A stretch of 64,000 bases of DNA from Halomonas sp. (GTDB taxonomy: Bacteria; Pseudomonadota; Gammaproteobacteria; Pseudomonadales; Halomonadaceae), in assembly GCF_020832045.1 (NCBI RefSeq), contig NZ_JAFIFK010000068.1, positions 94,321 to 158,320 on the forward strand, given 5' to 3'. The translations under genes and the position numbers were made by a program. Below the pieces are notes generated by a model. It did no database searches and had not been told where the DNA came from. It saw only the letters and a list, made by a program, of their open reading frames with translations. Numbering within the stretch: position 1 is the stretch's first letter; every line of letters starts with the position of its first letter. This document shows positions 26,366-35,252 of the stretch, in pieces.

Positions 26366-26574
26366 GGTAACTCCAGGAACGGGAAGCTAGTCGTTAGCAA
26401 ACTTTGTATCTTGTTTTTCTTATGTATAATGCCTGTACAAAGATTGTCCCTACTGATATCGGCCAACGCTCAGTCAACTTTAGTGTTTCGGCAAGGTAAA
26501 CATTCTGATACAGGAAGAGAGGCGATTTACCTGCCACACTGGCTCGGAACCCAACGGAAGCGAGCCGTATCCCG

Positions 26575-27183
26575 ATGCGTTGTAAACCGAAGAGAAGCCA
26601 ACCGATACCAGGCCAAGGCTGGCCTTTCGCCCTCGTCCTGCTGTTGGTACTGCTGCTAGCGGGTTGCCAGACCCTGCCGCCGGAGCCACCCGACGAAGAC
26701 AAGGCGGCCATCGACCGCATGCTGGTATTGATCGACGAACGGCTCGACGTGGCACCGGTGGTGGCGCAAGCCAAATGGAACAGTGGCGCTCCCATCGAGG
26801 CGCCGGAGCGTGAGGCGGAGATTCTCGATCAGGTGGGCGAGGATGCCGAAGCCGCCGGTGTCGATGCGGACTTTGCCCGGCGCTTCTTCGACAAGCAGTT
26901 CGAAGCCAGCAAGCAGATCCAGCGGCGTCTGCACCATGAATGGCTGCAGGAGGGGCGCTCACCGTTTGCCGATCCGCCCGATCTCGCCGAGGAAGTGCGC
27001 CCGGTGCTCGATCGCCTGACGCCGCAGCTCATCGATTCGCTGGCCGAGATGCAGCGTATTGCCGATGTCGAAGGTGCGGGTCGCTACCTCGAGCAGCGCG
27101 CAGCGGAGTTGGTCCAGGACGATTTCGACGGCGAACCGCGTGATGTGGCGATCACGCCGTTGAGAGAGCGCTTCGCACCATAG
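26575..27183 (+). CDS. Exported gamma-class chorismate mutase lipoprotein
   Basis: A 202-residue protein with a hydrophobic signal and lipobox LAGC (Cys31). The mature part matches the secreted AroQ-gamma chorismate mutases: RLDVAPVVAQAKWNSGAPIEAPERE, then FFDKQFEASKQIQRRLHHEW, and PPDLAEEVRPVLDRLTPQLID. The catalytic Lys, Glu and Gln positions of the family are recognisable. Chorismate mutase turns chorismate into prephenate; periplasmic forms may link to a periplasmic phenylalanine route or to host interaction in pathogens. Here the enzyme would be membrane-attached in a free-living organism. It is monocistronic and divergent from the chemoreceptor. Confidence 0.8.
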   Translation: MRCKPKRSQPIPGQGWPFALVLLLVLLLAGCQTLPPEPPDEDKAAIDRMLVLIDERLDVAPVVAQAKWNSGAPIEAPEREAEILDQVGEDAEAAGVDADFARRFFDKQFEASKQIQRRLHHEWLQEGRSPFADPPDLAEEVRPVLDRLTPQLIDSLAEMQRIADVEGAGRYLEQRAAELVQDDFDGEPRDVAITPLRERFAP

Positions 27184-27191
27184 CGGACTAG

Positions 27192-27956
27192 CTACAGCTG
27201 CCAGACCCGGGGGTGCTCGGCCTTGAGCGCCCCTTGCTCGTCCCAGTCGCCCCAGCCGGCGAAGGGTATCGGTGCCTCGCCGTCGAGGCCTTCCAGCCGC
27301 TTCGCCCAGGCTGCCTTCTCGGCTTCCAGTCGTTCACGGAAGGCAGCCTCATTCTGATAGCTCAGCCCACCACCCTGCACCCCATAGGTGACCTGGGGTG
27401 GCAGTACCTGCACCCCGAGGTAGTAGAGCGAATAGTGGATCGGCCACAGTAGCGCCACGATATGGCCGCTCCTGCCGTGGCGGGTGAAGGTGGGCGCCGG
27501 CGCGCCGGTGGTCACCGAGAGCATCGCTCTTTTCTCGGGGAAAAGCCCGCGATCGTAGCGCATCCGGCCGGAGTAAAGCCCACCGTAGACGAACACCCGG
27601 TCGAACCAGCCCTTGAGCATGGCCGGCTGGGCATGCCACCAAAGCGGGAACTGCAGGATCACCAGATCGGCACGTTTCAGCCGCTCGACCTCGCGCTGCA
27701 CGTCGGTGGGCAGGCTACCGCTCTCGAAGGCCAGGCGCTGTTCGGTCAGGGGAAAGAAGGTGTCGGGCTCGGCCCGCTCGGCGTAGTGAGCCGGGCCCTC
27801 CAGCGGATCGAAGCCTTCGGCATAGAGATCCGAAACTTCGACGCTGTAGCCCTGCTGCTGCAGGGTCACGACGGCAACATCCTTCAGAGCGCCGTTGAAG
27901 GAGCGCGGCTCGGGGTGGCAGAACACGATCAGGGCGTGGCTTTCGGATCTATTCAT
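27192..27956 (-). CDS. NAD(P)H quinone oxidoreductase-like flavoprotein
   Basis: A 254-residue flavodoxin-fold protein of the DT-diaphorase/KefF group. It shows the FMN-binding start (ALIVFCHPEPRSFNGAL) and the motif QFPLWWHAQPAMLKGWFDRVFVYG (about 100-123). The family transfers two electrons from NAD(P)H to quinones. It is divergent from a LysR gene at 28051 across 94 bases, a standard arrangement in which the LysR senses an electrophile or quinone and turns on the reductase. It ends only 8 bases from the chorismate mutase stop. Confidence 0.88.
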   Translation of the reverse strand: MNRSESHALIVFCHPEPRSFNGALKDVAVVTLQQQGYSVEVSDLYAEGFDPLEGPAHYAERAEPDTFFPLTEQRLAFESGSLPTDVQREVERLKRADLVILQFPLWWHAQPAMLKGWFDRVFVYGGLYSGRMRYDRGLFPEKRAMLSVTTGAPAPTFTRHGRSGHIVALLWPIHYSLYYLGVQVLPPQVTYGVQGGGLSYQNEAAFRERLEAEKAAWAKRLEGLDGEAPIPFAGWGDWDEQGALKAEHPRVWQL

Positions 27957-28050
27957 TTCAGGGCTCCGGTTCGTTGGCTACGAAACATGCCTAAAGGCTA
28001 TGCTGTGCGTTGCTGAACTGAAATTCCCCAAAGATGACGATGAAGCTTGC

Positions 28051-28944
28051 ATGAATGAAATGGTTTTGCACTGGGACGATCTGCGCGTGGTGCAGGCCAT
28101 CGCCAAGGCTGGCTCGCTTGCCGGCGCTGGCCGGGGGCTTGGCGCCAGTCATGCCACGGTATTTCGGCGGCTGAACGCCATCGAAAGCCGCCTGGGTGTG
28201 GCGCTGTTCGAGCGCTCGCGCTCGGGTTACGCGCCGACCCCGGCGGGGGAAGATCTGGCGGCTGTTGCAGAGCGGGTCGAGGCCGAGGTTCTGGGTGCCG
28301 AACGGCGCGTGGTGGGGCGCGACATGCGCCTCTCCGGCACGATTCGGGTCACCACCACCGATACGCTGCTCGTGGGCTTGCTGTCGCCGATCTTTGCCGC
28401 TTTCCAGCGTGCGCATTCCGATATCGTGCTCGAGGTAGCGGTCTCCAACCAGCTGTTCAACCTCTCCCAGCGCGACGCCGACGTGGCGGTGCGGCCCTCA
28501 TCGTCGCCACCGGAGCATCTGGTGGGGCGGCGGGTCGGCTCCATCGCTCAGGCCGTATATGCCAGATCCGACACCCCTGAGGCCTGGGTCGGTCCCGACC
28601 GTCACCTGGGCTATGCCGCACTCGACGCCTGGATGACCATGAACGGAGCGAACGAGCGCTGCCGTTACCGCGTCGACACCATGCTCGGCATGCTGGCCGC
28701 CACCCGCGATGGGCTGGGCCGTGCCGTGTTGCCCTGCTACCTGGCCGACGTCGAGCAGGCGCTCGTGCGACTCGGCGAGCCGATCCCCGAACTCGCCACC
28801 GACCTGTGGCTGCTGACCCACCCCGACCTGCGTCGGGTGGCGCGCATTCGTACCTTCATGGTCTTCCTGGCCGAGGCGTTGACGTCCTGTGAGCCCAGCC
28901 TGGCAGGCCAGGCAGCGCGGCAGTCTCACTCGGGGAGCGCATAG
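28051..28944 (+). CDS. LysR-family regulator paired with the quinone reductase
   Basis: A 297-residue LysR regulator. The helix-turn-helix is at about 8-65 (VVQAIAKAGSLAGAGRGLGASHATVFRRLNAIESRLG). The effector domain lacks an obvious cysteine switch. The ATG at 28051 gives the normal family length; the frame is open further upstream but overlaps the divergent gene. Its 3' end overlaps the PQQ dehydrogenase end by 19 bases in convergent orientation. It most likely controls the flavoprotein at 27192-27956. Confidence 0.85.
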   Translation: MNEMVLHWDDLRVVQAIAKAGSLAGAGRGLGASHATVFRRLNAIESRLGVALFERSRSGYAPTPAGEDLAAVAERVEAEVLGAERRVVGRDMRLSGTIRVTTTDTLLVGLLSPIFAAFQRAHSDIVLEVAVSNQLFNLSQRDADVAVRPSSSPPEHLVGRRVGSIAQAVYARSDTPEAWVGPDRHLGYAALDAWMTMNGANERCRYRVDTMLGMLAATRDGLGRAVLPCYLADVEQALVRLGEPIPELATDLWLLTHPDLRRVARIRTFMVFLAEALTSCEPSLAGQAARQSHSGSA

Positions 28945-31361
28945 GCCATCACGCTGTCTCCCAGGCTGGTCTCGGCCTGGAAAGCGCCGCCGGCGGCAAT
29001 CACCACGTACTGACGCCCCTCGTGCATATAGGTCATCGGTGTCGCCTGGCCGCCTGCCGGCAGGCGCGCCTCCCACAGCATGTCGCCGTTGGTGTTGTCG
29101 AAAGCACGGATGTAGTCGTCCATGGCGGCACCGATGAAGGTCACGCCACCGGCTGACGTGACCGGGCCGGCACTGGTGGGCGCCCCCACGGTCATCTTCA
29201 GACGACTTGGAATACCCCAGGGGCCCTGATCGAAGCTGGTGCCAAGCGGCCGGGACCAGACCAGTTCGCCGGTGGCGATATCGGTGGCACTGAGAAAGCC
29301 CCAGGGCGGTGCAGCACAGGGCATGTCCAGCGGTGAGAGCCAGGCACCGCGCTGTGCCGCGACCGGCGCGCCGAGCATAGGCTGAGCCTCCTGGTCGATA
29401 TAGCTGGCATCATCCTCGCCGATAGAGGCGATGTTCTCCATCTCGTCGGCTTCCTCACGCGGATAGAGCACGATTCGCGCCGGCATGCGGTTGCTGTTGA
29501 CGATCATCAGCCCATTCTCGAGATCGAAGGCAGCGCTGCCCCAGTTGATGCCGCCGAGAATGCCCGGGAACTGCAGCGAGCCGCCGGGGTGGTCCAGGGT
29601 TGGTGGGGTGAACATGCCTTCGTAACGCATGCGCTCGAACTGGATACGGCAGTAGAGATGATCGATGGGCGTCGCCCCCCAGGTGTGGGCGCCGCTGAAG
29701 TGCTCGACTTCCTGGCCGGGTATCGAGCCGAAGTTGGGCATGTCCGGCGAGAAGCGCTGCACCTCGGCGGTCCAGTCGCCTTCGATGGCGCCCTGGGGCA
29801 CCGGCCGCTCCTCGATGGGCAGCAGGGGCTCGCCGGTTTCCCTGTCGAAGACGAACACCTGCCCGTACTTGGTTGCCTGTACCACGGCGGCGCGGGGGCC
29901 GTCATCGGTGGGGAAGTCGATCAGCGCGGGCTGGGCGCCGAGGTCGTAGTCCCACAGGTCATGTAGCACCGTGGTGAACTTCCAGCGCACTTCGCCGCTG
30001 TCGGCTTCCACCGCCACCAGCGTCGAGGTGAACTCATCCTCTTCGGGGCTGCGGTCGCCGCCGTACTGGTCGTTGGTGGGGTTGCCGGTGGGCAGGTAGA
30101 CCAGCCCCAGCTCCTCGTCGGCCGAGATCGGCGCCCATACGTTGGGCGTGCCACGAGGATAGAGCTCGCCTTCAGGCGGCTGCTCGTCCGGGGTGGTCCA
30201 GACCGAGTCCCAGGTCCACTGCCACTCTCCGGTGATGGCGTCGTAGGCGCGTACGGCGCCGGAAGGTGCATCGCGGCGCTGGTTATCGGTGACCTGATGG
30301 CCCACCACCACGACGCCGTTCACCACCGTCGGCCCCGAGGTGTTGGAGAGCAGCCCCAGCGCCTGCGGGTCCATGCGATCGTTGAGGTCCACCGTGCCGT
30401 TGTAGCCGAAGTTACTGCAGATCGAGCCGTCCTCGGCATCCAGTGCCATCAGGCGGCCGTCCAGTGTGCCAAGCAAAAGGCGACGAGGGCACTCCTCGAT
30501 CGGTTCGGGAGCCTCGAAATAGGCCACCGCACGGCAGGTAGTCGAGAAAACATGTTCCTGGGCCTCCACTGCCACTTCAGGGTCGAAGTGCCACTGCTGT
30601 TCGCCGGTGCCCGGGTCCAGGGCGAACACCTGATTGCTCTGGGTGCAGACATAGAGGCTGTCGCCGATCTTCAGCGGGGTGTTCTGGAAGGCATAGGGGG
30701 CGGCGTCGCTGGGCGGCTCGTCGCCAGTGTTGAACTCCCAGGCCACCTCCAACTGATCGGCATTGTGCGGCATGATCTGGTCGGCCTCCGAAAAGCGCTG
30801 GGCCAGGTTGGTACCGCCGTAGGCAACCCAGTCCGTGTCATCCGGGGCACTCTGTTGACGGTTCTCCTCGGCGGCCAGAGTGGTGGGAGCATCGGGGCCG
30901 GAGTCGAAGATGAGCCACAGCACCGCCCCGGCGTAGCCGACGATGATCAGCACGCCGAGCAGCGGGCCGGCGTAGGGCAGGGGAGGCTGGTAATAGCCGC
31001 GACGGTACAACACGGGCAGCAGCAACAGGGCGACAGCCAGCAGGCCGGCCATCAGCCCGGTACGTGCCAACAAATCGATATGCCAGACCGGCATCCACCC
31101 CTTGATGGCAATTTCCCAGAGCGACCAGGCAAAAGTCGCCGCGACGGTTAACGCATATAGCCACACCCCTCCAGGCAAGCCAAGTAAGAGCATGACGGCA
31201 GCAATCAGCGTGGCTAGACCGGCCAGGAGAAAATAGATCGTGCCGCCGAGGTAGAGCAGGTAAGCACCACCCAGCGACATGGCCAGGCCGAGCAGCAGCA
31301 GAACATAGGCAAGAACGGTGACGGCCCAGCCGGCCACACCTCGTGAGGAATGCGCATCCAT
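28926..31361 (-). CDS. Membrane-bound PQQ dehydrogenase (glucose/quinate/shikimate family)
   Basis: An 811-residue quinoprotein. Five membrane segments fill residues 10-140; then a periplasmic eight-bladed propeller begins at about 165 (DWVAYGGTNLAQRFSEADQI). Tryptophan-docking motifs recur, and PAGGQATPMTY with GRQYVVIAAGG closes the propeller. The enzyme oxidises a sugar or polyol in the periplasm and passes electrons to ubiquinone. Glucose (gcd) and quinate/shikimate enzymes have the same layout, and the sequence seen here does not settle which it is. No pqq synthesis genes are in the window. Confidence 0.88.
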   Translation of the reverse strand: MDAHSSRGVAGWAVTVLAYVLLLLGLAMSLGGAYLLYLGGTIYFLLAGLATLIAAVMLLLGLPGGVWLYALTVAATFAWSLWEIAIKGWMPVWHIDLLARTGLMAGLLAVALLLLPVLYRRGYYQPPLPYAGPLLGVLIIVGYAGAVLWLIFDSGPDAPTTLAAEENRQQSAPDDTDWVAYGGTNLAQRFSEADQIMPHNADQLEVAWEFNTGDEPPSDAAPYAFQNTPLKIGDSLYVCTQSNQVFALDPGTGEQQWHFDPEVAVEAQEHVFSTTCRAVAYFEAPEPIEECPRRLLLGTLDGRLMALDAEDGSICSNFGYNGTVDLNDRMDPQALGLLSNTSGPTVVNGVVVVGHQVTDNQRRDAPSGAVRAYDAITGEWQWTWDSVWTTPDEQPPEGELYPRGTPNVWAPISADEELGLVYLPTGNPTNDQYGGDRSPEEDEFTSTLVAVEADSGEVRWKFTTVLHDLWDYDLGAQPALIDFPTDDGPRAAVVQATKYGQVFVFDRETGEPLLPIEERPVPQGAIEGDWTAEVQRFSPDMPNFGSIPGQEVEHFSGAHTWGATPIDHLYCRIQFERMRYEGMFTPPTLDHPGGSLQFPGILGGINWGSAAFDLENGLMIVNSNRMPARIVLYPREEADEMENIASIGEDDASYIDQEAQPMLGAPVAAQRGAWLSPLDMPCAAPPWGFLSATDIATGELVWSRPLGTSFDQGPWGIPSRLKMTVGAPTSAGPVTSAGGVTFIGAAMDDYIRAFDNTNGDMLWEARLPAGGQATPMTYMHEGRQYVVIAAGGAFQAETSLGDSVMAYALPE

Positions 31362-31572
31362 GGCAATACCTGTGGTCAGGGGCGAGTAGGTCGGCCCGAT
31401 TGGGGGCTCGCTTAAAGCTAGGCCACATCGAAGTTGGGTGCCATGAATGCCGGGGAATGGTTAAGGGGGGCCTGTCATTTTGGGGCTACAGGGTAATTAC
31501 CTGGTATTCGTACAAGAAGAGTGATGAAAAGCCAGGAGAAGCTTTGTTGATGTGTACTGCGAAAAGGTGATT

Positions 31573-32355
31573 ATGGTGAAACTCTCTTCCCCAGCGGCCG
31601 GGAAACCGCTACCCACGGAAGCCAAGGCCGCCTACGACATCATCGTTCGCGAGCTGGGCGAGAGCGTCGTCGGTGTCTATCTGTTCGGCTCGGCGATGGC
31701 GGGCGGACTGCGCCCCAATAGCGACGTGGACCTGCTGGTCATCGTCAGTGAACCACCCGGCGAGGAGGCGAGAAGACGCCTGGTCGAGGCATTGATGCGG
31801 ATATCCGGCAGTCCTGAAGACGACGGCACGCCCAGGCCGCTGGAAGTGACGATGCTCTGTCGCCGTGTGCTGGCGCCCTTGCAATACCCAACAAGGAGCG
31901 AGCTGCTCTACGGCGAATGGTTGCGGGAGGAGTTCGAGCAGGGGCGCATACCGCCGGCGGCTCCCGACCCCGACCTGACCGTGGTGCTGGCCACCGCCAG
32001 GCAGGCCAGCCTGCCCTTGAGGGGGCCTGAACTCACGGAGCTGGTCGCACCGATTCCCGAGGCGGACCTGCGGCGGGCGATCCTCGACTCGCTGCCTGAT
32101 CTTGTCGCCGGCCTGCATGGCGATGAGCGCAACGTTCTGCTGACCCTGGCGCGAATGTGGATGACCCTGGAGACGGGAGAGATCGCTCCCAAGGACGTGG
32201 CCGCCACCTGGGCGCTGGAGCGCCTACCCCCGGAACATAAGGCCTCGCTGGGGCTGGCGAGACAGGGCTATCTTGCAGGAGGCGGCGACGACTGGTCACA
32301 GCGCAAGCCACAGGTGGAAGCGCTGGTGGGTTATATGAGGCGAGTCATCGCTTGA
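31573..32355 (+). CDS. AadA-like aminoglycoside 3''-nucleotidyltransferase
   Basis: A 260-residue ANT(3'') family protein. The ATG at 31573 follows AAGGTG; an earlier in-frame start lacks support. The nucleotidyltransferase signature GS(X)nDVD is at Gly39-Ser40 and Asp51/Asp53 (SDVDLLV), with the likely catalytic Glu91 (PLEVTML). The C-terminal helical domain ends in the family-typical KPQVEALVGYMRRVI. Such enzymes adenylylate streptomycin and spectinomycin. It is a chromosomal single gene with GC content like its neighbours and no attC or transposon nearby, so it looks resident and not recently acquired. Confidence 0.85.
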   Translation: MVKLSSPAAGKPLPTEAKAAYDIIVRELGESVVGVYLFGSAMAGGLRPNSDVDLLVIVSEPPGEEARRRLVEALMRISGSPEDDGTPRPLEVTMLCRRVLAPLQYPTRSELLYGEWLREEFEQGRIPPAAPDPDLTVVLATARQASLPLRGPELTELVAPIPEADLRRAILDSLPDLVAGLHGDERNVLLTLARMWMTLETGEIAPKDVAATWALERLPPEHKASLGLARQGYLAGGGDDWSQRKPQVEALVGYMRRVIA

Positions 32356-32429
32356 CCGGCTGCGGGCCTGTTACCCTAATCTATTAGCAAGCTCATTTTT
32401 TCTTTTTTTGAATCAGCAAGGAGCACCCC

Positions 32430-33437
32430 ATGAAGGTCGTGACATTAGGCAGCGGCGGCGGGCTGGATCAGCTGCAGGTCGTCGAGCGAGAGGCACCCGG
32501 CGAGCCGGGGCCGGGGGAGATCCGCGTGCGGATCCATGCCAGCTCGCTCAACTTCCACGACTATGCCGTGGTCGCCGGAATGATTCCTACCGAAGAGGGC
32601 CGTATCCCAATGTCCGATGGGGCGGGTGTGGTCGAGGCGGTGGGTGAGGGCGTCGAGGAGTTCGCGGTAGGCGATGCGGTGGTCTCCACCTTCTTCCCCT
32701 ACTGGCTCGACGGCCCGGCGCGGGTGGCGGATTTCAAGTCCACCCCCGGCGATGGCCTCGACGGCTACGCCCGCGAGCAGGTCATTCGCCCGGCCACCTG
32801 GTTCACCCGCGCGCCCAAGGGCTACAGCCACGAAGAGGCCGCCACCTTGACCACTGCAGGGCTCACCGCTTGGCGGGCGCTGGTGGTGGACGGCAATCTC
32901 AAGGCCGGCGACACGGTGCTCACCCTGGGCACCGGCGGCGTTTCCATCTTCGCCCTGCAGTTCGCCAAGGCCATGGGCGCGCGGGTCATCTCCACCTCGT
33001 CCTCCGACGAGAAGATCGAGACGCTCAAGAAGCTCGGCGCCGACCACACCATCAACTACAAGGCCGAGCCGGAGTGGGGCAAGAAGGTCCAGGCGCTGAC
33101 CGACGGCCAGGGCGTCGACCACGTGATCGAGGTGGGCGGTCCCGGCACTCTGCCGCAGTCCATCGATGCCGTGCGTATCGGCGGCCATATCGCCCTGATC
33201 GGCATCCTCACCGGGCGCGGCGGCGAGATCCCCACTGTCAAGCTGATGGCCAAGCAGGCACGCCTGCAGGGGCTGATCGTCGGCAGCCGCATCCACCAGC
33301 AGGAGATGGTGCGCGGCATCGAGGCCTGCGGCGTGCGCCCAATCATCGACAGACGTTTTTCTCTAGAAGAGATCGCCGATGCCTTCCGCCACGAGGAATC
33401 GGGACGCCACTTCGGCAAGATCTGCCTGTCGTTCTAG
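32430..33437 (+). CDS. MDR-family NAD(P)-dependent alcohol dehydrogenase/quinone oxidoreductase
   Basis: A 335-residue medium-chain dehydrogenase. The catalytic domain begins at residue 1 and the Rossmann domain at about 140-270 (TVLTLGTGGVSIFALQFAKAMGARVI). The catalytic zinc cysteine is missing: the usual GxCHTD region reads SSLNFHDY. It therefore resembles zinc-free quinone oxidoreductases even though annotations often say zinc-dependent. AAGGAG lies ahead of the start. Its end overlaps the convergent regulator gene by four bases. Confidence 0.85.
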   Translation: MKVVTLGSGGGLDQLQVVEREAPGEPGPGEIRVRIHASSLNFHDYAVVAGMIPTEEGRIPMSDGAGVVEAVGEGVEEFAVGDAVVSTFFPYWLDGPARVADFKSTPGDGLDGYAREQVIRPATWFTRAPKGYSHEEAATLTTAGLTAWRALVVDGNLKAGDTVLTLGTGGVSIFALQFAKAMGARVISTSSSDEKIETLKKLGADHTINYKAEPEWGKKVQALTDGQGVDHVIEVGGPGTLPQSIDAVRIGGHIALIGILTGRGGEIPTVKLMAKQARLQGLIVGSRIHQQEMVRGIEACGVRPIIDRRFSLEEIADAFRHEESGRHFGKICLSF

Positions 33438-34246
33438 GCGGTCGGCACCGGCGCGGCCAGCTGCTGCAGCGCTTCCTGGGTGGCCGCGTCCGCCGGGAAG
33501 AACGACTCGATGGCGAGTTCTTCGAGTGTGATATCGAGCGGCGTGCCGAACACCGTGGTGGTGCTCAGCAGCGACAGCACGCGGCCATCCGGCATCGCCA
33601 GCTCCAGCGGTACGACGATGCCACCGTGGTGTGATGCCGCCCTCGCCAGATGGGGGCGTGCACCGGCAGGTACCGGATAACCCTTCAATTCCTCGGCGAG
33701 TTCGACGAGCGCCGGGTCGGCGGTGTTTTCGGCCTGGCGACCCAGGCGCTCGAGAATGTGGGCGCGCCACTCGCAAAAGTTGATGATGCGCGATGCAAGC
33801 CCCTGGGGATGCAGCGTGAGTCGCAGCACGTTGACCGGCGGCTCGAGCAGTGCGGGCTCGACGCCGCCGAGCAGCGCTTCGAGCGGTCGATTGGCCATCA
33901 GCAGGAGCCAGTGGCGATCGACGGCCAGCGCCGGGTAGGGGGCGTGGCTCGCCAGCAGCCGCTCGATCACGCCGCGCACCGTGCCCAGCTCGGGTGCATC
34001 GATGTCGCGTTCGCCGTAAGCCGGGGCGAACCCGGCGGCAAGCAGCAGCCGGTTGCGCTCACGCAGGGGAACGCCCAACTGCTCCGCCAGGCGCAGCAGC
34101 ATCTCCCGGCTGGGCGTGGCCCGTCCGGATTCGACGAAGCTCAGGTGGCGCTGGGAGATGTCGGCCTCGGTGGCGAGCGCGAGTTGGCTCAGCCGCCGCC
34201 GCTGGCGCCACATCTTCAACAGCTGTCCGGGGGTGTGAGAGTTCAT
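33434..34246 (-). CDS. XRE helix-turn-helix regulator with MmyB-like ligand domain
   Basis: A 270-residue regulator. An XRE helix-turn-helix is at about 8-65 (LLKMWRQRRRLSQLALATEADISQRHLSFVESGRATPS), and the rest is the MmyB-like PAS-fold domain (ALAVDRHWLLLMANRPLEALLG), which binds fatty-acid-like ligands in actinobacterial structures. It is divergent from a DUF1330 gene; a large palindrome between them (34273-34305) is the likely operator for both. The convergent MDR dehydrogenase may also be a target. Confidence 0.88.
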   Translation of the reverse strand: MNSHTPGQLLKMWRQRRRLSQLALATEADISQRHLSFVESGRATPSREMLLRLAEQLGVPLRERNRLLLAAGFAPAYGERDIDAPELGTVRGVIERLLASHAPYPALAVDRHWLLLMANRPLEALLGGVEPALLEPPVNVLRLTLHPQGLASRIINFCEWRAHILERLGRQAENTADPALVELAEELKGYPVPAGARPHLARAASHHGGIVVPLELAMPDGRVLSLLSTTTVFGTPLDITLEELAIESFFPADAATQEALQQLAAPVPTA

Positions 34247-34272
34247 GAAGCCAGATTAGCGCCAAGCGATAT

Positions 34273-34305
34273 GCCTGGCTATTACCTCTCAGGTAATCGC
34301 CAGGC
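34273..34305. promoter_or_regulatory. 33-bp palindromic operator of the MmyB-like regulator
   Basis: The core ATTACCT-CTC-AGGTAAT (34281-34297) is a perfect dyad, and the flanks GCCTGGC (34273-34279) and GCCAGGC (34299-34305) extend it with one mismatch. It lies between the divergent regulator and DUF1330 genes, 26 bases from the regulator start. Confidence 0.75.
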
Positions 34306-34356
34306 TGCGCGAGGCGGGCGAAGCTGTCGAGGCAAACCCACCACAGGAGCACTGCC

Positions 34357-34677
34357 ATGACCGCCTACGCCATCGCCCGCCTGCAGGACGTCACCATGGG
34401 CCCTGAGATCGTCGAGTACCTGGAGAAGATCGATGCCACTCTCGCGCCCTACGGCGGCCGCTACCTGATCCATGGCGGCGCGACCCAGGTACTGGAAGGG
34501 GGCTGGCAGGGCGATACGATCATGCTCGGCTTCCCTGACCTGGCGCAGGCTCGGGCCTGGTATCGCTCCGAGGCCTACCGCCGCATCCTGCCGCTGCGCA
34601 CCGCCAACGCCGTGGGCGACGTTATCTTGGTGGAAGGGGTCGCCGATGGGCATCGGGGCATCGACATTCTCGGCTGA
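34357..34677 (+). CDS. DUF1330 family protein
   Basis: A 106-residue ferredoxin-like (dimeric alpha/beta barrel) protein of the DUF1330 family. Typical segments are LEKIDATLAPYGGRYLIHGGATQVLEGGW and FPDLAQARAWYRSEAYRRILPLRTANAVGDVILVEGV. An AGGAG site precedes the ATG. No catalytic residue is established for the family; some members are fused to oxidoreductases. It is divergent from the MmyB-like regulator and probably under its control through the palindrome at 34273-34305. Confidence 0.88.
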   Translation: MTAYAIARLQDVTMGPEIVEYLEKIDATLAPYGGRYLIHGGATQVLEGGWQGDTIMLGFPDLAQARAWYRSEAYRRILPLRTANAVGDVILVEGVADGHRGIDILG

Positions 34678-34814
34678 GGGGCCGCTCTGCCAAGGCGAAT
34701 TGGTCTCCATTTTTCCAACATTCCGGCTGGCTATTCTCCAGCGCTTCTCCGACAGTACGGCGTATGGAGCCCGCCTTGCTGGCGGGTGAAAAACTGCTTG
34801 TCGAGGGAATGAGA

Positions 34815-35252
34815 ATGAAAAGGCGCTTTGCCATCCTGTTGGGATCGCTGGCCCTCGTGCTGATGGGCTGCACGACCATGGAGGGTTCAACGGTGCACGA
34901 CGAGCCGTTGGTGAATACCTACTGGAAGCTGACCCAGGTCGGCGCTACGGCGCCCGAGGCGGTGTACAACGAGCGCGAGGCACATTTCGTGCTGCACACC
35001 GAAGAGAACCGCGTGGCGGGCTCCACCGGATGCAATCGCCTGATGGGTAGCTATCGGTTGGAGAACGAGGCTCTCCGCTTCGGTGCCCTGGCCACCACGC
35101 GCATGGCCTGCCTGGAGGGAGGCGAAACCGAGCAGGCTTTCCTGGCTGCGCTGGAAGCGACAGCGACCTGGCAGATCGAAGGCCAGACGCTGACCCTGCG
35201 CGATGGGTCAGGCGCAGCCGTGGCGCAATTCGAAGCGGTGCATCTTTATTGA
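34815..35252 (+). CDS. META domain lipoprotein (HslJ-like)
   Basis: A 145-residue exported lipoprotein. The ATG at 34815 is chosen because GAGGGA is 6 bases ahead; in-frame ATGs at 34764 and 34809 are less well placed. The signal peptide MKRRFAILLGSLALVLMGC ends in a lipobox (Cys19). One META domain follows, with VNTYWKLTQVG, GSTGCNRLMGSYRLENEALRFG and TTRMAC. E. coli HslJ is a heat-inducible outer-membrane protein linked to novobiocin tolerance. It overlaps the end of the convergent GrpB gene by seven bases. Confidence 0.88.
   Translation: MKRRFAILLGSLALVLMGCTTMEGSTVHDEPLVNTYWKLTQVGATAPEAVYNEREAHFVLHTEENRVAGSTGCNRLMGSYRLENEALRFGALATTRMACLEGGETEQAFLAALEATATWQIEGQTLTLRDGSGAAVAQFEAVHLY

Noticed and set aside
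25049..26659. A 536-codon open frame opposite the chemoreceptor gene
   Set aside because: It mirrors the chemoreceptor on the other strand and lacks domain features; the chemoreceptor has clear conserved motifs and a ribosome site.
31492..31501. GGTAATTACC palindrome upstream of the AadA-like gene
   Set aside because: Only ten bases, with no matching copy nearby and no divergent regulator, so no operator is claimed.
31573..32355. Recently acquired aadA resistance cassette
   Set aside because: Composition matches the neighbours and no attC or integron core sits at its end, so it looks like a resident chromosomal gene.
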